Source: Turritopsis dohrnii
Taxonomy: Eukaryota; Cnidaria; Hydrozoa; Anthoathecata; Oceaniidae
NCBI GenBank assembly: GCA_027922465.2
Contig: BQMF02000262.1
Span: 1 to 64,000, forward strand
Direction: 5' to 3'
Length of the DNA: 64,000 nucleotides
Shown piece by piece: positions 42,486 through 51,400 of the stretch. The notes under the pieces were generated by a model, which was not told the origin of the DNA, did no database searches, and saw only the letters and a program-made list of their open reading frames with translations. Both the position numbers and the translations under genes were made by a program. Within the stretch, counting starts at the first letter, position 1. Each line of letters begins with the position of its first letter.

Positions 42486-43290
42486 TATCTCCCCCCCCCC
42501 CGCCTAAATTTTTTTTGACCATATGTTTTCTGGGGCCTGGAAGAAAAAAAATATCTGGCGGGACCTAATCCTTTGAGGGGACCTAATCCTTTGAGGGGAC
42601 CTAAGGAAACTTGAAATAGACTGGGAGCTGTTCTTTATTTATGTTTTCCTTTTCGATTCATTTTTTTGATTCATTCAAGTATGACTGAACAGACTAGCGG
42701 ACATATTTTTCCAGAAACAAAAAAGTTTCAGAAAAGCATTTTTATTTCATTCGTTATTCCGTTGCCTTCAGCACAAATTTGAAAGGCCACTTTAAAATAT
42801 CATACTTGCTATTCGATTTGGTAATGTATTATTTTGAAACGTACATTACAGGTAGCACCAGCTTGTGTATTAAATTGAACTTAATTAGGTTAGTTTTATG
42901 TAGCAGTAGTTAGTTTTATTGCTCTAACTTGCCCGAAGGCCAGTGTGCAGTCAGTCGATGGCTCCTATTAGGCTGATATGCTGCTTTTAAAGCGCATCGG
43001 AGTGGAGTATCAAGTTATAACATGACTGGACTCGAACACAGGTCGCAGCGGTCGCACTCAAAGGTACTAACCACTACACCATCGCTGTACGAATAATATA
43101 GTAGTTCATTATTGATTTACCAAGAAGTTTTGACAATGGAATAAGTATTCATTTCGTTTTAGTAACAATTTAATCAAAACTTTCCTAGAAATCTAAAAAA
43201 GGCAAGTCAGTTACAACCATTGAGAAGGTCCTTTTGATAATTGTTGCATTGTTGTAAGAACAATTCCATTTCTTTTGAGAGAGGCTTCTG
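42486..43290. other. Foreign or deleted segment between gag and RT
   Basis: Starts with a C12 run. 42557-42604 is a tandem repeat of GGGACCTAATCCTTTGAG (22-bp period, about two copies). 43013-43092 is a reverse tRNA-like unit. No RT motifs are present, so part of the DIRS RT has been lost here. Confidence 0.5.
43013..43092 (-). repeat. tRNA-like sequence (SINE or tRNA pseudogene)
   Basis: Reverse strand: GATGGTGTAGTGGTTAGTAC (A-box TGTAGTGGTTAGTA) and GTGTTCGAGTCC (B-box). The T-stem and acceptor stem do not pair, so it is not a functional tRNA. Confidence 0.5.
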
Positions 43291-43299
43291 TAATCGAGT

Positions 43300-44648
43300 C
43301 AAAACCATCTAGGTTTTACAGTGAATTTTCAGAAATCGATTTTGCAACCTTGCCATTCTCTGCAGTTTCTAGGGGTGGAGGTGAATTCAAGAGAACTGAA
43401 GCTGAGTCTTCCCCCAGAAAAAATGGAGAAGATCATAACTCAGTGCAGAGGCTTCCAATCTATGCAAAGAGTTACCATAAGGGGTCTGATGAAATTAATA
43501 GGTCGTCTCTCATCTTCTGCCATAGCAGTTCTTCCGGCTCCTCTCCAGTACAGGGCCATCCAGAGACAACAAATCAGCGAGTTGGCTCACAGTCAAGATT
43601 ACGACTCTTCCATAACTTTAAGTCAGGAGACAAAGGAAGAGCTGTCATGGTGGATTCAGAACCTGCATCTTTCAAATGGTCGGTCACTGATAACACCACC
43701 TCCTCAATTAGTAATATCGTCAGATGCATCTCAGCAGGGCTGGGGAGCGTTTTGTAAGGGTCATCATACGGAAGGTCAGTGGTCAGCCCAGGAGAGAACT
43801 CAGCATATAAATGTTCTGGAATTAAAGGCGGCAAAGTTTGCAATCCTGTCATTTCACAGAATGTTTCCAAGTGCATTGTCCATTCACATCCAAATGGACA
43901 ACATAGTGGCTCTGACATATCTCTTAAAAATGGGGGCTACCAAGAGCGAAGTTTTGTTAAAACTAAGCAAAGAGATTTGGAAATATCTGCTGGACCACCA
44001 GATCATGATTACTGCAGAGTACCTGCCAGGAGTTCTGAATGTAGAACGTCTCGAAATGTGAGAGCTTCCAGCGAGTGGAAGCTAAAACCGCAAATCTTTC
44101 GAGATCTCTGTCGTGCAAGGTGGACTCCATGCACGGATCTGTTTGCCTCAAGACTGTCTCATCAAGTACCACTCTATTTTTCATGGAAGGTGGATCCCTA
44201 CAGCAGGGGACAGGATGCACTCCAGGCATGTTGGACTCAACTCCGAGGGTATGCTTTTCCACCCTTTTCTCTAATCGGCAAAGTTTTGTGGAAAGTTCGA
44301 ACAGATCAGGCAACAGTTCTATTAGTAACACCAGCCTGGCAGGGCCAAGCATGGTATCCTCAACTTTTGAGATTGTCCATCCGAAATCCAATCTTGCTTC
44401 CATTGAGTCCAGATCTATTACAGAATCCACTGGGGGAGAGGCACCCCTTAGTTCTAGCTCAAAACCTTCAATTAATTGCATGGACTGTCTCAGGGATAGG
44501 CTCCAAGCAAGGGAAATATCAAAAAAGGCTTCAGACCTTATCACATCAGCCCGAAGGAAAAGTACATTATCTCATTACAAATCGGCCTGGGGTAAGTAGA
44601 ATAGCTGGTGTGATCAAAGACAGATTGATCCCATTCGATGCCCTTTGA
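43300..44648 (+). pseudogene. DIRS RT (3' end) and RNase H, frameshifted
   Basis: 43321-44061 reads VNFQKSILQPCHSLQFLGVE (end of the RT palm: K-S..FLG), LKLSLPPEKMEKI (thumb), then RNase H with ISSDASQQGWGAF (first catalytic Asp), NVLELKAAKFA (catalytic Glu) and IQMDNIVALTYLLKMG (Asp). Near 44045 the frame changes; 44060-44460 continues SSEWKLKPQIFRDLC, CTDLFASRLSHQVPLYFSWK and FPPFSLIGKVLWKV, the DIRS-specific segment after RNase H. The catalytic YxDD part of RT lies upstream and is absent. The end of this frame runs on to 44648 through the start of the recombinase, which uses another frame. Confidence 0.8.
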
Positions 44649-45448
44649 AATATGTTTTGGAGTTTTTATCGGATCTGTTTGAAGAGGGATTGGAGTACAG
44701 TAATATTGCTGGCTATAGATCTGCATTGTCAGCCTTTCATGATCTAGTAGAAGGTGTTCCGGTAGGTCAACATCCTTTAGTGTCATCTTTACTGACAGGT
44801 GTCTATAATAAAAGGTTCCCCAGACCAAAGTATACATTTATTTGGGATGTAGAAAAAGTAGTCAAGTACTTGTTAACTCTAGGTACCCAAGACATTTCTG
44901 ACAAATTGTTAACACTTAAGTTGACCATGCTATTAGCCTTAACATCAACAGCAAGAGCGCATGAGATCTGTTTACTTGATTCAAAATACTTAGTCAAACA
45001 TCACACAGGCTATACATTTCATTTCGGAAACCCTACCAAAACTGCAACTCGTAGCAGACTTAGGCCTCCTCTAAAGTTTTCACATTTTGGAGATAATAAC
45101 TTATTTGTTTGTTTTCATATTGACCTCTACTTGCAAAGGTCTTCGGCATGGCGAGGAGAAGGACATTCTCAGTTACTGCTGAGTATTATAAAGCCCCATA
45201 ATCCAGTAAAATCTTGTACGATCTCAAGGTGGATCGTGGAAGTGATATCTCTAGCTGGTATAGATACCTCAAACTTTAAAGGACACTCAACCAGGGCAGT
45301 TGTAACATCCAAGGCCTTAAAAATAGGAGTCCCGTTAAAAGAAATGATTAAAAGGGCGCATTGGTCTACATCTACAACCTTTGAAAAAGCTGATATGAAA
45401 GACATTGGGGAAAAGAATCAGGAATGTTTTGATTCTATTTTGCAGTAG
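44450..45448 (+). pseudogene. DIRS tyrosine recombinase, nonsense codon and lost catalytic Tyr
   Basis: One frame from about 44460 to 45448: MDCLRDRLQAREISKKASDL and LSHYKSAWGK, then TAG at 44597-44599, then NSWCDQRQIDPIRCPLKYVL onward in the same frame. The N-terminal SAM-like part includes IAGYRSALSAFHDLV. Counting from codon 44645 the catalytic domain shows R104 (STARAHEI), H214-x-x-R217 (GHSTRAV), and H239-W240 (KRAHW). The nucleophilic Tyr expected ten residues later is not there: the sequence reads TTFEKADMKDI where relatives have ..F-x-x-F-Y. So the enzyme would be inactive even without the stop. The overlap with the RNase H frame is normal for DIRS. Two reverse frames (43574-43918, 43963-44544) are shadows. 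Confidence 0.85.
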
Positions 45449-45457
45449 ACGCTTTGA

Positions 45458-45996
45458 ACTGGGGTTTGGAATAATGACGTTCAGACTCAAGGTCTGAATG
45501 GGCGTTAATCCAGTAGTTATATCGGGGCGGAGATTTTACGAATAAAATCGAAGCCCACGATCTAACTACTGCCCTCCCACCGAGTCCCCAACTGCATCCT
45601 TTGTATCTTATTTCATGTCTCATATCATTTAGGTCGTGGCTTGTATCGTGGACGTGGCGGCGGGCGTGGTTATGGGACCAGATCATAACTAGCTTTGTAT
45701 ATGTTAGCATTTAGTTTAAAACGTTTCTAGATTCGTAATAGAAACATTTAGTTAATAAATTCGTCTCGTTCTTTTCCCCTTATTTACGAATAGTAAATTA
45801 CTTATTAGGTGAGATTTTTTGTCGCGAATTGACGCAAAGTTTCGATTTTGATTTTCACATACAAAACCTTCGGGGAAAGCAAAATCGAAGTTCGTTTCAT
45901 CATGACTTTCAGACTCAAGGCGTGAACGGGCGTTAATCCAGTAGTTAGATCGTGGGCTTCGATTTTATTCATAAAATCGGGATTGCACTGCAGGCG
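45458..45996. repeat. DIRS right terminal repeat and a second, inverted terminal-repeat pair
   Basis: 45458-45551 is the right ITR. 45545-45569 (AAATCGAAGCCCACGATCTA..) is the inverse of 45941-45968, and 45903-45996 repeats the right ITR in direct orientation with changes (CGTGGGCTTCG in place of CGGGGCGGAG). So the segment 45570-45900 is bracketed by ends of a second, related DIRS family. Confidence 0.6.
45632..45690 (+). pseudogene. RGG-box coding segment (possible captured terminal exon)
   Basis: After TTTCATGTCTCATATCATTTAG, which looks like a splice acceptor, the plus strand reads RGLYRGRGGGRGYGTRS and TAA. An AATAAA follows at about 45751-45756. RGG boxes bind RNA and end many hnRNP-type proteins, but DIRS Gag proteins can also carry RG-rich tails, so the origin is open. 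No upstream exons of a host gene are visible; the segment lies between two DIRS terminal repeats. Confidence 0.4.
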
Positions 45997-46140
45997 CCCT
46001 TGCACAATCCTCAACTTTATTCTAGAATTTTTTTCAGGATGGTGGCATAGTAGTGTGTGCTTCTGAAAAGGGTTTGTTTCAAGTGTTTAAATTTATTTCA
46101 TGTTTGTAAATACTAATGTATAATGAAAGTATGAAGTGTA

Positions 46141-46204
46141 ATTAAGGCCGCCCTGTGATAAACGCCGCATCTTGAAAAGTGGGGTTTGTTAAAAATAGGC
46201 TAAA
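46141..46204 (-). mobile_element. Mutator-like palindromic element, fragment 1
   Basis: Matches the inverse of 19866-19930: GATAAACGCCGCATCTTGAA continuing AAG..TTTGTTA.AAA..AGGCTAAA. The element is cut at 46204 by the transposon 46205-49417 and resumes at 49415. The outer ~55 bp, including the ACCGTATT end, is missing. Confidence 0.7.
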
Positions 46205-46869
46205 TAGTCCAGGGAATGTGTGTAAAAATAGTGTTCAATTGTGCGTTTTTGAGTAGAAAGCATGAAATTTGGTACAGTGGTTCTTTGGGTGAATAGAAAC
46301 ATTTTAATACTCAGACCCATTCCCAAAACACCTGTCCGTGTATTTTACAGACCAGAATGGCTGACTAGTAAAAAAAGAAATTTTTTCTCCAAAATATGAC
46401 ATGCTAAATATCATTGGAAAGGTTGTTTAATACAGATTCCAAAAACATTACAATCCAAGAGTTATACGTCTTAGAAGACGAGTTATATATCACAGACTTA
46501 ATTTGCAGAACAGAATGTAACAAATAAACAAGATTGAGTAAAACATGTCATTATATACATCGTTGAAAAGTCGTTTGGAAGCTGATCAATACATCTTGGT
46601 TAAAAAAAGAACGCTGATGGAAACTAGTCAGCTGCCAAAAGTGTAATTTACTGACCAGATCACAGAGAAAAAAAGACAGAAGTGGCCATTTTGCAAATTA
46701 TGTCATGTTTTATATATCATGGCGAATAGGCAAATTATCACCAAAAACAAACTTTCAATCTTTAACCAACCAAAGCAGCGAAGCATCAACAACAAGGACG
46801 AGTTAACAACATTAAAAGAACTTCCATTTCTTTTCCCAACTTTGCATTGCATGCGTAGTACGAGACGGT

Positions 46870-48213
46870 AATTTGGATGAATTCTTTACGCATGAAAATA
46901 CAGCTTTTCCGCCATTGCTTTCGAAAAATGGAAATCTTAGATCTGGAAACAAAGCTGACTTAACTGGTTGTTTACGCGAACTTGTCACAAAAGCAGATGG
47001 AAGAAAAGTAAAGGCAGAATGTATCATTTTAGATGGAGCAGCAGTTCTGAATATGCTGAAGCCAAACGGACAACATTTCATGAGCACGCAACTAAAGAAT
47101 TTACGGATTTTATTGAGAACCAAATTGCAACTGCGTATCGTATCGATATAGTCTGTGATATTTATATGGAGAACTCCTTAAAGTTATCAGCCAGAACAAA
47201 CAGAGGTTTTTAGGTTCTTTGTCGTAACATTTGTTTTATTCGTATAATTTTATTATCACGTAAAAAACTGAAGATTGTTACCAAACTTAAACCTGTGAAA
47301 ATCAATTGAGAACCGAATGTTCAGGCAGTGAATGGATTTGAGTTAAATAATGTCAAATTACAAGAATTCTGATTGTAATTCATTTTTAATTTTTAGGGAA
47401 AGGGACACGCAGAAAAGTGCTGGAGGATGCTAGGGTTCCAGGAAATTGGCAATCGTTTTTGAGAGTTGATGAAAACAAAGAAGAACTTTTTAGCTTTTTG
47501 GCAACCGAATCTATTAAAACCGTTACTCAGAAGACCATTATTAGCACCAAAAACAATTCTGTGATTTCCAACAATCACGACTGTTTGTTCCGGTCTCTAT
47601 GCAACCACGAAGAGGCAGATACGAGGATGTTTCTGCATGCAAAGGATGCGAGCAACTGTGGAGCAAAGAAGATTTGCATTAGGACCGTTGATACTGATGT
47701 CGCTTCGATTGCAGTGGGGATGTTTGCTCAACTTTGTGTCAATGAGTTGTGGCTATCATTTGGTGTTGGAAAAAACCACCATCTAATACCAATTCATTCG
47801 AGCTGCAGAAGTCTTGGTGATGTCAAGAGTAGGTGTCGTCCAGTTTTCCATGCCCTAACTGGTTGTGGTCAGGTCTCGTTTTTTAATGGCAGGGAAAAGA
47901 AGAATGCACCTGGGGAAAATTTGACGATCTGACTGCTTGCCTGGATTTGATCAGTTACAATCATTCATTCATAATTCATGATGTAGAGTCACTTTTCTCC
48001 ACCATCGAAAGATTTGTGGTGTTACTCTACGATCGAACAAGTACAGATACGGAAGTAAATGTTTTGATAAAACACCTCTTTGCAAACATAGGCCATGGAG
48101 GTATAAAACAGAAGGAGAACGAACTCAAAATCTGCTATTGTACTATCCGTGATGCGCTGCATTGTTTAAGTCCTCAGTGTGTAATAACATATAATTGCTA
48201 TCATCTTGCATAA
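46870..48213 (+). pseudogene. Transposon-encoded XPG/FEN1-like nuclease protein, decayed
   Basis: Pieces in order on the plus strand: TGCLRELVTKADGRKVKAEC (46960-47020), TTFHEHATKEFTDFIENQIA then RIDIVCDIYMENSLKLSART (47070-47205), a gap of about 190 bp that may be an intron (..TTTTTAG at 47395), KVLEDARVPGNWQSFLRVDE and NKEELFSFLA (47415-47500), CNHEEADTRMFLHAKDASNC (47600-47660), IRTVDTDVASIAVGMFAQL (47680-47730), PVFHALTGCGQVSFFNG (47835-47890), then another frame to 48213. HEEADTR, VDTDV and TGC[D]xxSxFxG form the acidic framework of a flap-nuclease/PIN-like fold found in a transposon protein common in cnidarians and fish. The Asp normally after TGC is Gly here, and frames are broken, so it is inactive. 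Confidence 0.65.
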
Positions 48214-48949
48214 TTTTTATAATTTTGGCGTTCTTGCGTGAAAATTTCGTTCATATCAATTCTCCAATGTGATTAAAGATCGTTAGGGTAAAGTTCTTAG
48301 CATGCATAATCTGTAGGAATTGGGAGAATTATGCAAAAACGTCACAAATATGCAACGAAAACATTGCAACTTTAGGTCTATATATCTCGTGATCCCCTCA
48401 AGCAGTTTCGCCGAGCTTCAGTTTTTGAAGAGAGAATAATCCTAAGTTTTTGCACGTACCGCGGCACTATCGAGGCGCATTTAAGTCAGAAGATATGTAG
48501 ATTGGAACTTATACGTGAATTACGCGATATCTTCAACTCTGTATAAAAACATAGATTTTCATTTGTTTCTCAAGGAAGCTTTAGGTTTAATAATCTGCTT
48601 GTCACTATGCAGCAAGTTGATCCGTTGTTATAATGGATGATATTTGGTTTTTAAATTGTCGTTAATTTTTAAAAAAAAGTATTCGTTTCACCGACAACCA
48701 GCCGAAAGCGCATCACGGATGACATCAAAGTGATACCGCAATGAATAGAATAGTCATTATCTGAATAATAGAAAAATAAGAGTTCGTTCTCCTTCTGTTT
48801 TATACCTCCATGCATAGGCAGATTATTAGAAGGTATCCCTCCCACAAAAGATTCATCATTTCTGCATTTTAAGCGTGCTGTATACCAGGGAAACTTTCGT
48901 TGGGGTCAATCTATCGCTTCCGTGCAAGATCTTCCACAGCTTGAAAATT

Positions 48950-49146
48950 GAGACTGGAAATTGAGCGACCAAGGGAAGTATGAGATCGCTTGGACAACCT
49001 TACCTGAGGCTTCAAAAATATGTCAGGAACTTATCAAATGTAGCTGTAAAAAAGAGAAAGGGTGCAAAAGTCGATGCAAATGCAAAAAAGCCTCTTTGAA
49101 ATACAAGGAACTTTGCAAATGTGGTGGAGACTGTGTCGACTCATGA
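48950..49146 (+). pseudogene. Cys-rich C-terminal tail of the same transposon protein
   Basis: IAWTTLPEASKICQELIKCS continues CKKEKGCKSRCKCKKASLKY and CKCGGDC. This Cys-rich tail ends the same family of transposon proteins. It lies 740 bp beyond the last nuclease block, so the intervening sequence is degraded or intronic. Opposite-strand frame 49034-49222 is a shadow. Confidence 0.6.
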
Positions 49147-49414
49147 TTTTTTTAGACATCAGCGAATTACATCCGTGACGTATAGCGCGCTTTTTGTGAC
49201 GTAAAAATCGTCCCCAGTCCATTTTCAGATCTGGGTTGTAATGTTTTTAAAACCTTTCCAAAGATATATAACATGTCATAGTTTGAAGAAAAAACTTTTT
49301 TTTTCTTAGGCAGCCATTCTTGTTCTAGGAATGGGTCTGAGTCTTAAAATGTTTCTTTCCACCGAAAGAACCTCTGTACCAAATTTCTACTCAAAAACGC
49401 ACACTTTCCCTGGA

Positions 49415-49522
49415 CTAAAACAAGAAGCAGTTTAAATAGTTTGGTAGTTTTATTTGCTTTCTATCAACAAATTACAAGAATCTTGTACGCCTGCATGAAT
49501 TTTAGTTAATGTATCTTTAATT
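49415..49522 (-). mobile_element. Mutator-like palindromic element, fragment 2
   Basis: Continues fragment 1: AAACAAGAAGCAGTTTAAATA, then GTTTTATTTGCTTTCTATCAACAAATT. This is the inverse of 19790-19865 (..AATTTGTTGATAGAAAACAA..). Homology to the short sister ends near 49522. Confidence 0.7.
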
Positions 49523-49854
49523 GCGCAGAAACATTCAAACCAAATGCTCTCATCTTTAAAAAATGACATGGACTTGGACAGTGCTATTGGTAAATGTTCC
49601 ACCAAACTTTTTCTTCTCTGACATCTTCTGGTACATTCCAATCGCATAAAAAAACATTCGTCTTGCTCCACTGGTGCTGCTTTATTGGGGCAACGGAAGC
49701 ATACAGTTCAGGTGACAGGATTCAAACATTACACTTTACGGTGTAAACCTTGTGAAATGTGTCTGGGTTAGTGAGCATAAGCTTCGGGCTTAAGATCAAT
49801 CTTCTGAAAATCCTTCGAGTCAAACATCAGCGAAAGCTATGATAATTTTCATGT
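49523..49854. other. Interior of the Mutator-like element absent from its MITE
   Basis: Sequence present here but deleted in the short sister at 19504-19998. The reverse strand has an open frame to 49450 with a Cys/His scatter (MEQDECFFMRLECTRRCQRR), which might be the tail of a transposase. I cannot recognise a domain. Confidence 0.3.
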
Positions 49855-51400
49855 TTATTTATTTATTCTTTATTTTTTATTTTCAGTTGGATATAAACTA
49901 TAGTATACAATACTAATCAAGTCCAACATGCAACAAACTACATAAAAACGATAGAAGAAATATAAAACAAACAAAAAAAAACAAAACAAAACAAATAAGA
50001 AATAAAAGAAAATAAAAAGAAGAAGAAGAAGAAGAAGAAGAACATATTTATGTAATTCAAATGTGTACAAAAGAAATATTTTAAAATTATAAATTATGAA
50101 AAAAATTAAAATACACATTTGAATTAGGACCCTATGAGTTACACAAGCAACTCCACTGTGAAGGTGGCCACCTAAATCACGAAACATACACATACACGCA
50201 CACAAACACACGTACAAAAATTCACGCACAAAACACATAAGACGCAGACAAACAACGAAACACAAACAACATATTAAGCGAACAAACTAATACAAACAAC
50301 CTAATTGGATACGATTCAAATTCAGAGACTAGACAAATTTTATACATAAGATTCCAGAAAGTGGGTTTTCAAAATTTTTCTCAATGCAAAAATGGACTTT
50401 TCAATGAAGCAAAACTTTCATTTAAGACAGCAGCAAAAGAATTCCAGTTAGAAATACATTTGTATTGAATACTATATTCACCAAAAAGTTTAGTTCTTGC
50501 AGCCGGCAAGGGAATATATTCACGAGTACTTGTTCTTGTTATGCGAGATTTTACTTGAATGTTGAACAAATCACTTAGGTGCGATGGAGCTTTGTTATTG
50601 AAAATTTTATGTAATAATAATAAGTTTTGAAATTGCACTTGATCAAACACTTTTAATATTTTAAAATTTTTGAAAAGTGAATCGGTGTGATCTCTCCTCT
50701 TGGAAAAAGACATTATTCTCATAGCACTTTTTTGAAGAATGAAAATACGTTTTGTCACACTATTCGTACTTTGACCCCAGATCTGACAACCATAGATTAA
50801 ATGAGAATTGAATATTGCGAAATACATGTTTCTCAAAACACTTTTAGGAACGAAATGACGTATTTTTGACAAGGCTCCGTTTGCTCTCTTCAGATTATTA
50901 CCAAGAATGGAAATTTTTGTTTTCCAGTTGAGATGTTTATCTATGTGGATACCAAGATAGTTAATAAATGAACTTTCATACAAAACTTTCCTATTCAACG
51001 TTAGGCGTAATTTATAGTTCACGATCTTTCTTTGATGATGAAACAAAACATATTCCGTCTTTTTGGTATTCAAAGCAATTTTGTTTGCATTTAGCCAATT
51101 GGATATGTTTGCCAGATCACTGTTCAGATTTTTTGTAGAGTTTCTAACGAAACATCATCTAATAGTAAATTAGTATCGTCGGCAAAATGATGAACTAAAC
51201 TATGTTCTATTGCAACATTGAGATCATTTATATAAATTAGAAATAATAAGGGACCCAAAACTGAGCCTTGTGGAACTCCGCTGAGAATGCGAGATATGCT
51301 GGAATTGATACCCATCAGAGACTCAAACTGGATACGATTCGACAAATATGAGCAAAACCAATCATTTGACAAACCACGAATTCCGTAATGCCGCAAAGTT
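49855..51400 (-). pseudogene. LINE A: 5'-truncated non-LTR retrotransposon, RT domain
   Basis: From 51396 downward: [40 protein letters not shown] (block B), [11 protein letters not shown] (motif C, FADD). A one-base shift near 51120 leads to LNANKIALNTKKTEYVLFHH, YLGIHIDKHLNWKTKI and the C-terminal domain (FAIFNSHLIYGCQIWGQ, NKAPSHLSDLFNI, AARTKLFGEYSIQYKCISNW) ending at 50381. The 3' end is A-rich on the reverse strand (AATAAATAAATAAA near 49860), with a (GAA)n stretch at 50020-50042. 5' truncation at 51400 is typical of target-primed insertion. One frameshift only, so fairly young. A long reverse frame 49870-50265 over the tail is low-complexity noise. Confidence 0.85.

Larger units (their letters stand above)
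41901..45996 (+). mobile_element. DIRS-type tyrosine-recombinase retrotransposon, internally deleted
   Basis: Inverted terminal repeats: 41901-41993 (ATCTCCGCCCCGATATAACT..GGATTAACGCCCATTCAGAC) against the inverse at 45458-45551. A further related repeat lies at 45903-45996. Between them, in the DIRS order, are a gag-like frame, an RT/RNase H frame and an overlapping tyrosine recombinase. This architecture (inverted ends, YR instead of integrase) defines DIRS elements, which integrate as circles. The RT palm is missing and all three frames are broken. Confidence 0.85.
46205..49417 (+). mobile_element. 3.2-kb TIR transposon encoding an XPG/FEN1-like nuclease protein (Academ-type)
   Basis: TIRs of about 230 bp: TAGTCCAGGGAA..GTGTG at the left and the inverse of TAGTCCAGGGAAAGTGTGCG at the right; shared blocks include GTTTTTGAGTAGAAA, CTCAGACCCATTCC and GACATG(C/T)TA. 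The Mutator-like sequence on both sides rejoins with AAA duplicated: the sister copy at 19866 (reverse) has AGGCTAAACAAGAA once, here AGGCTAAA and AAACAAGAA. The coding part is a degraded gene on the plus strand. Nuclease-encoding Academ transposons make 3-4 bp duplications as far as I recall; class call is an inference. Confidence 0.75.

Noticed and set aside
43574..44544. Two reverse ORFs of 114 and 193 codons in the DIRS element
   Set aside because: Antisense shadows of the RNase H and recombinase frames, without motifs.
45435..45710. 91-codon reverse ORF over the DIRS right repeat
   Set aside because: It crosses the terminal repeat and the antisense of the RGG segment; nothing protein-like in it.
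49870..50265. 131-codon reverse ORF
   Set aside because: Low-complexity Leu/Phe/Cys product of the A-rich 3' tail and GAA microsatellite of LINE A.
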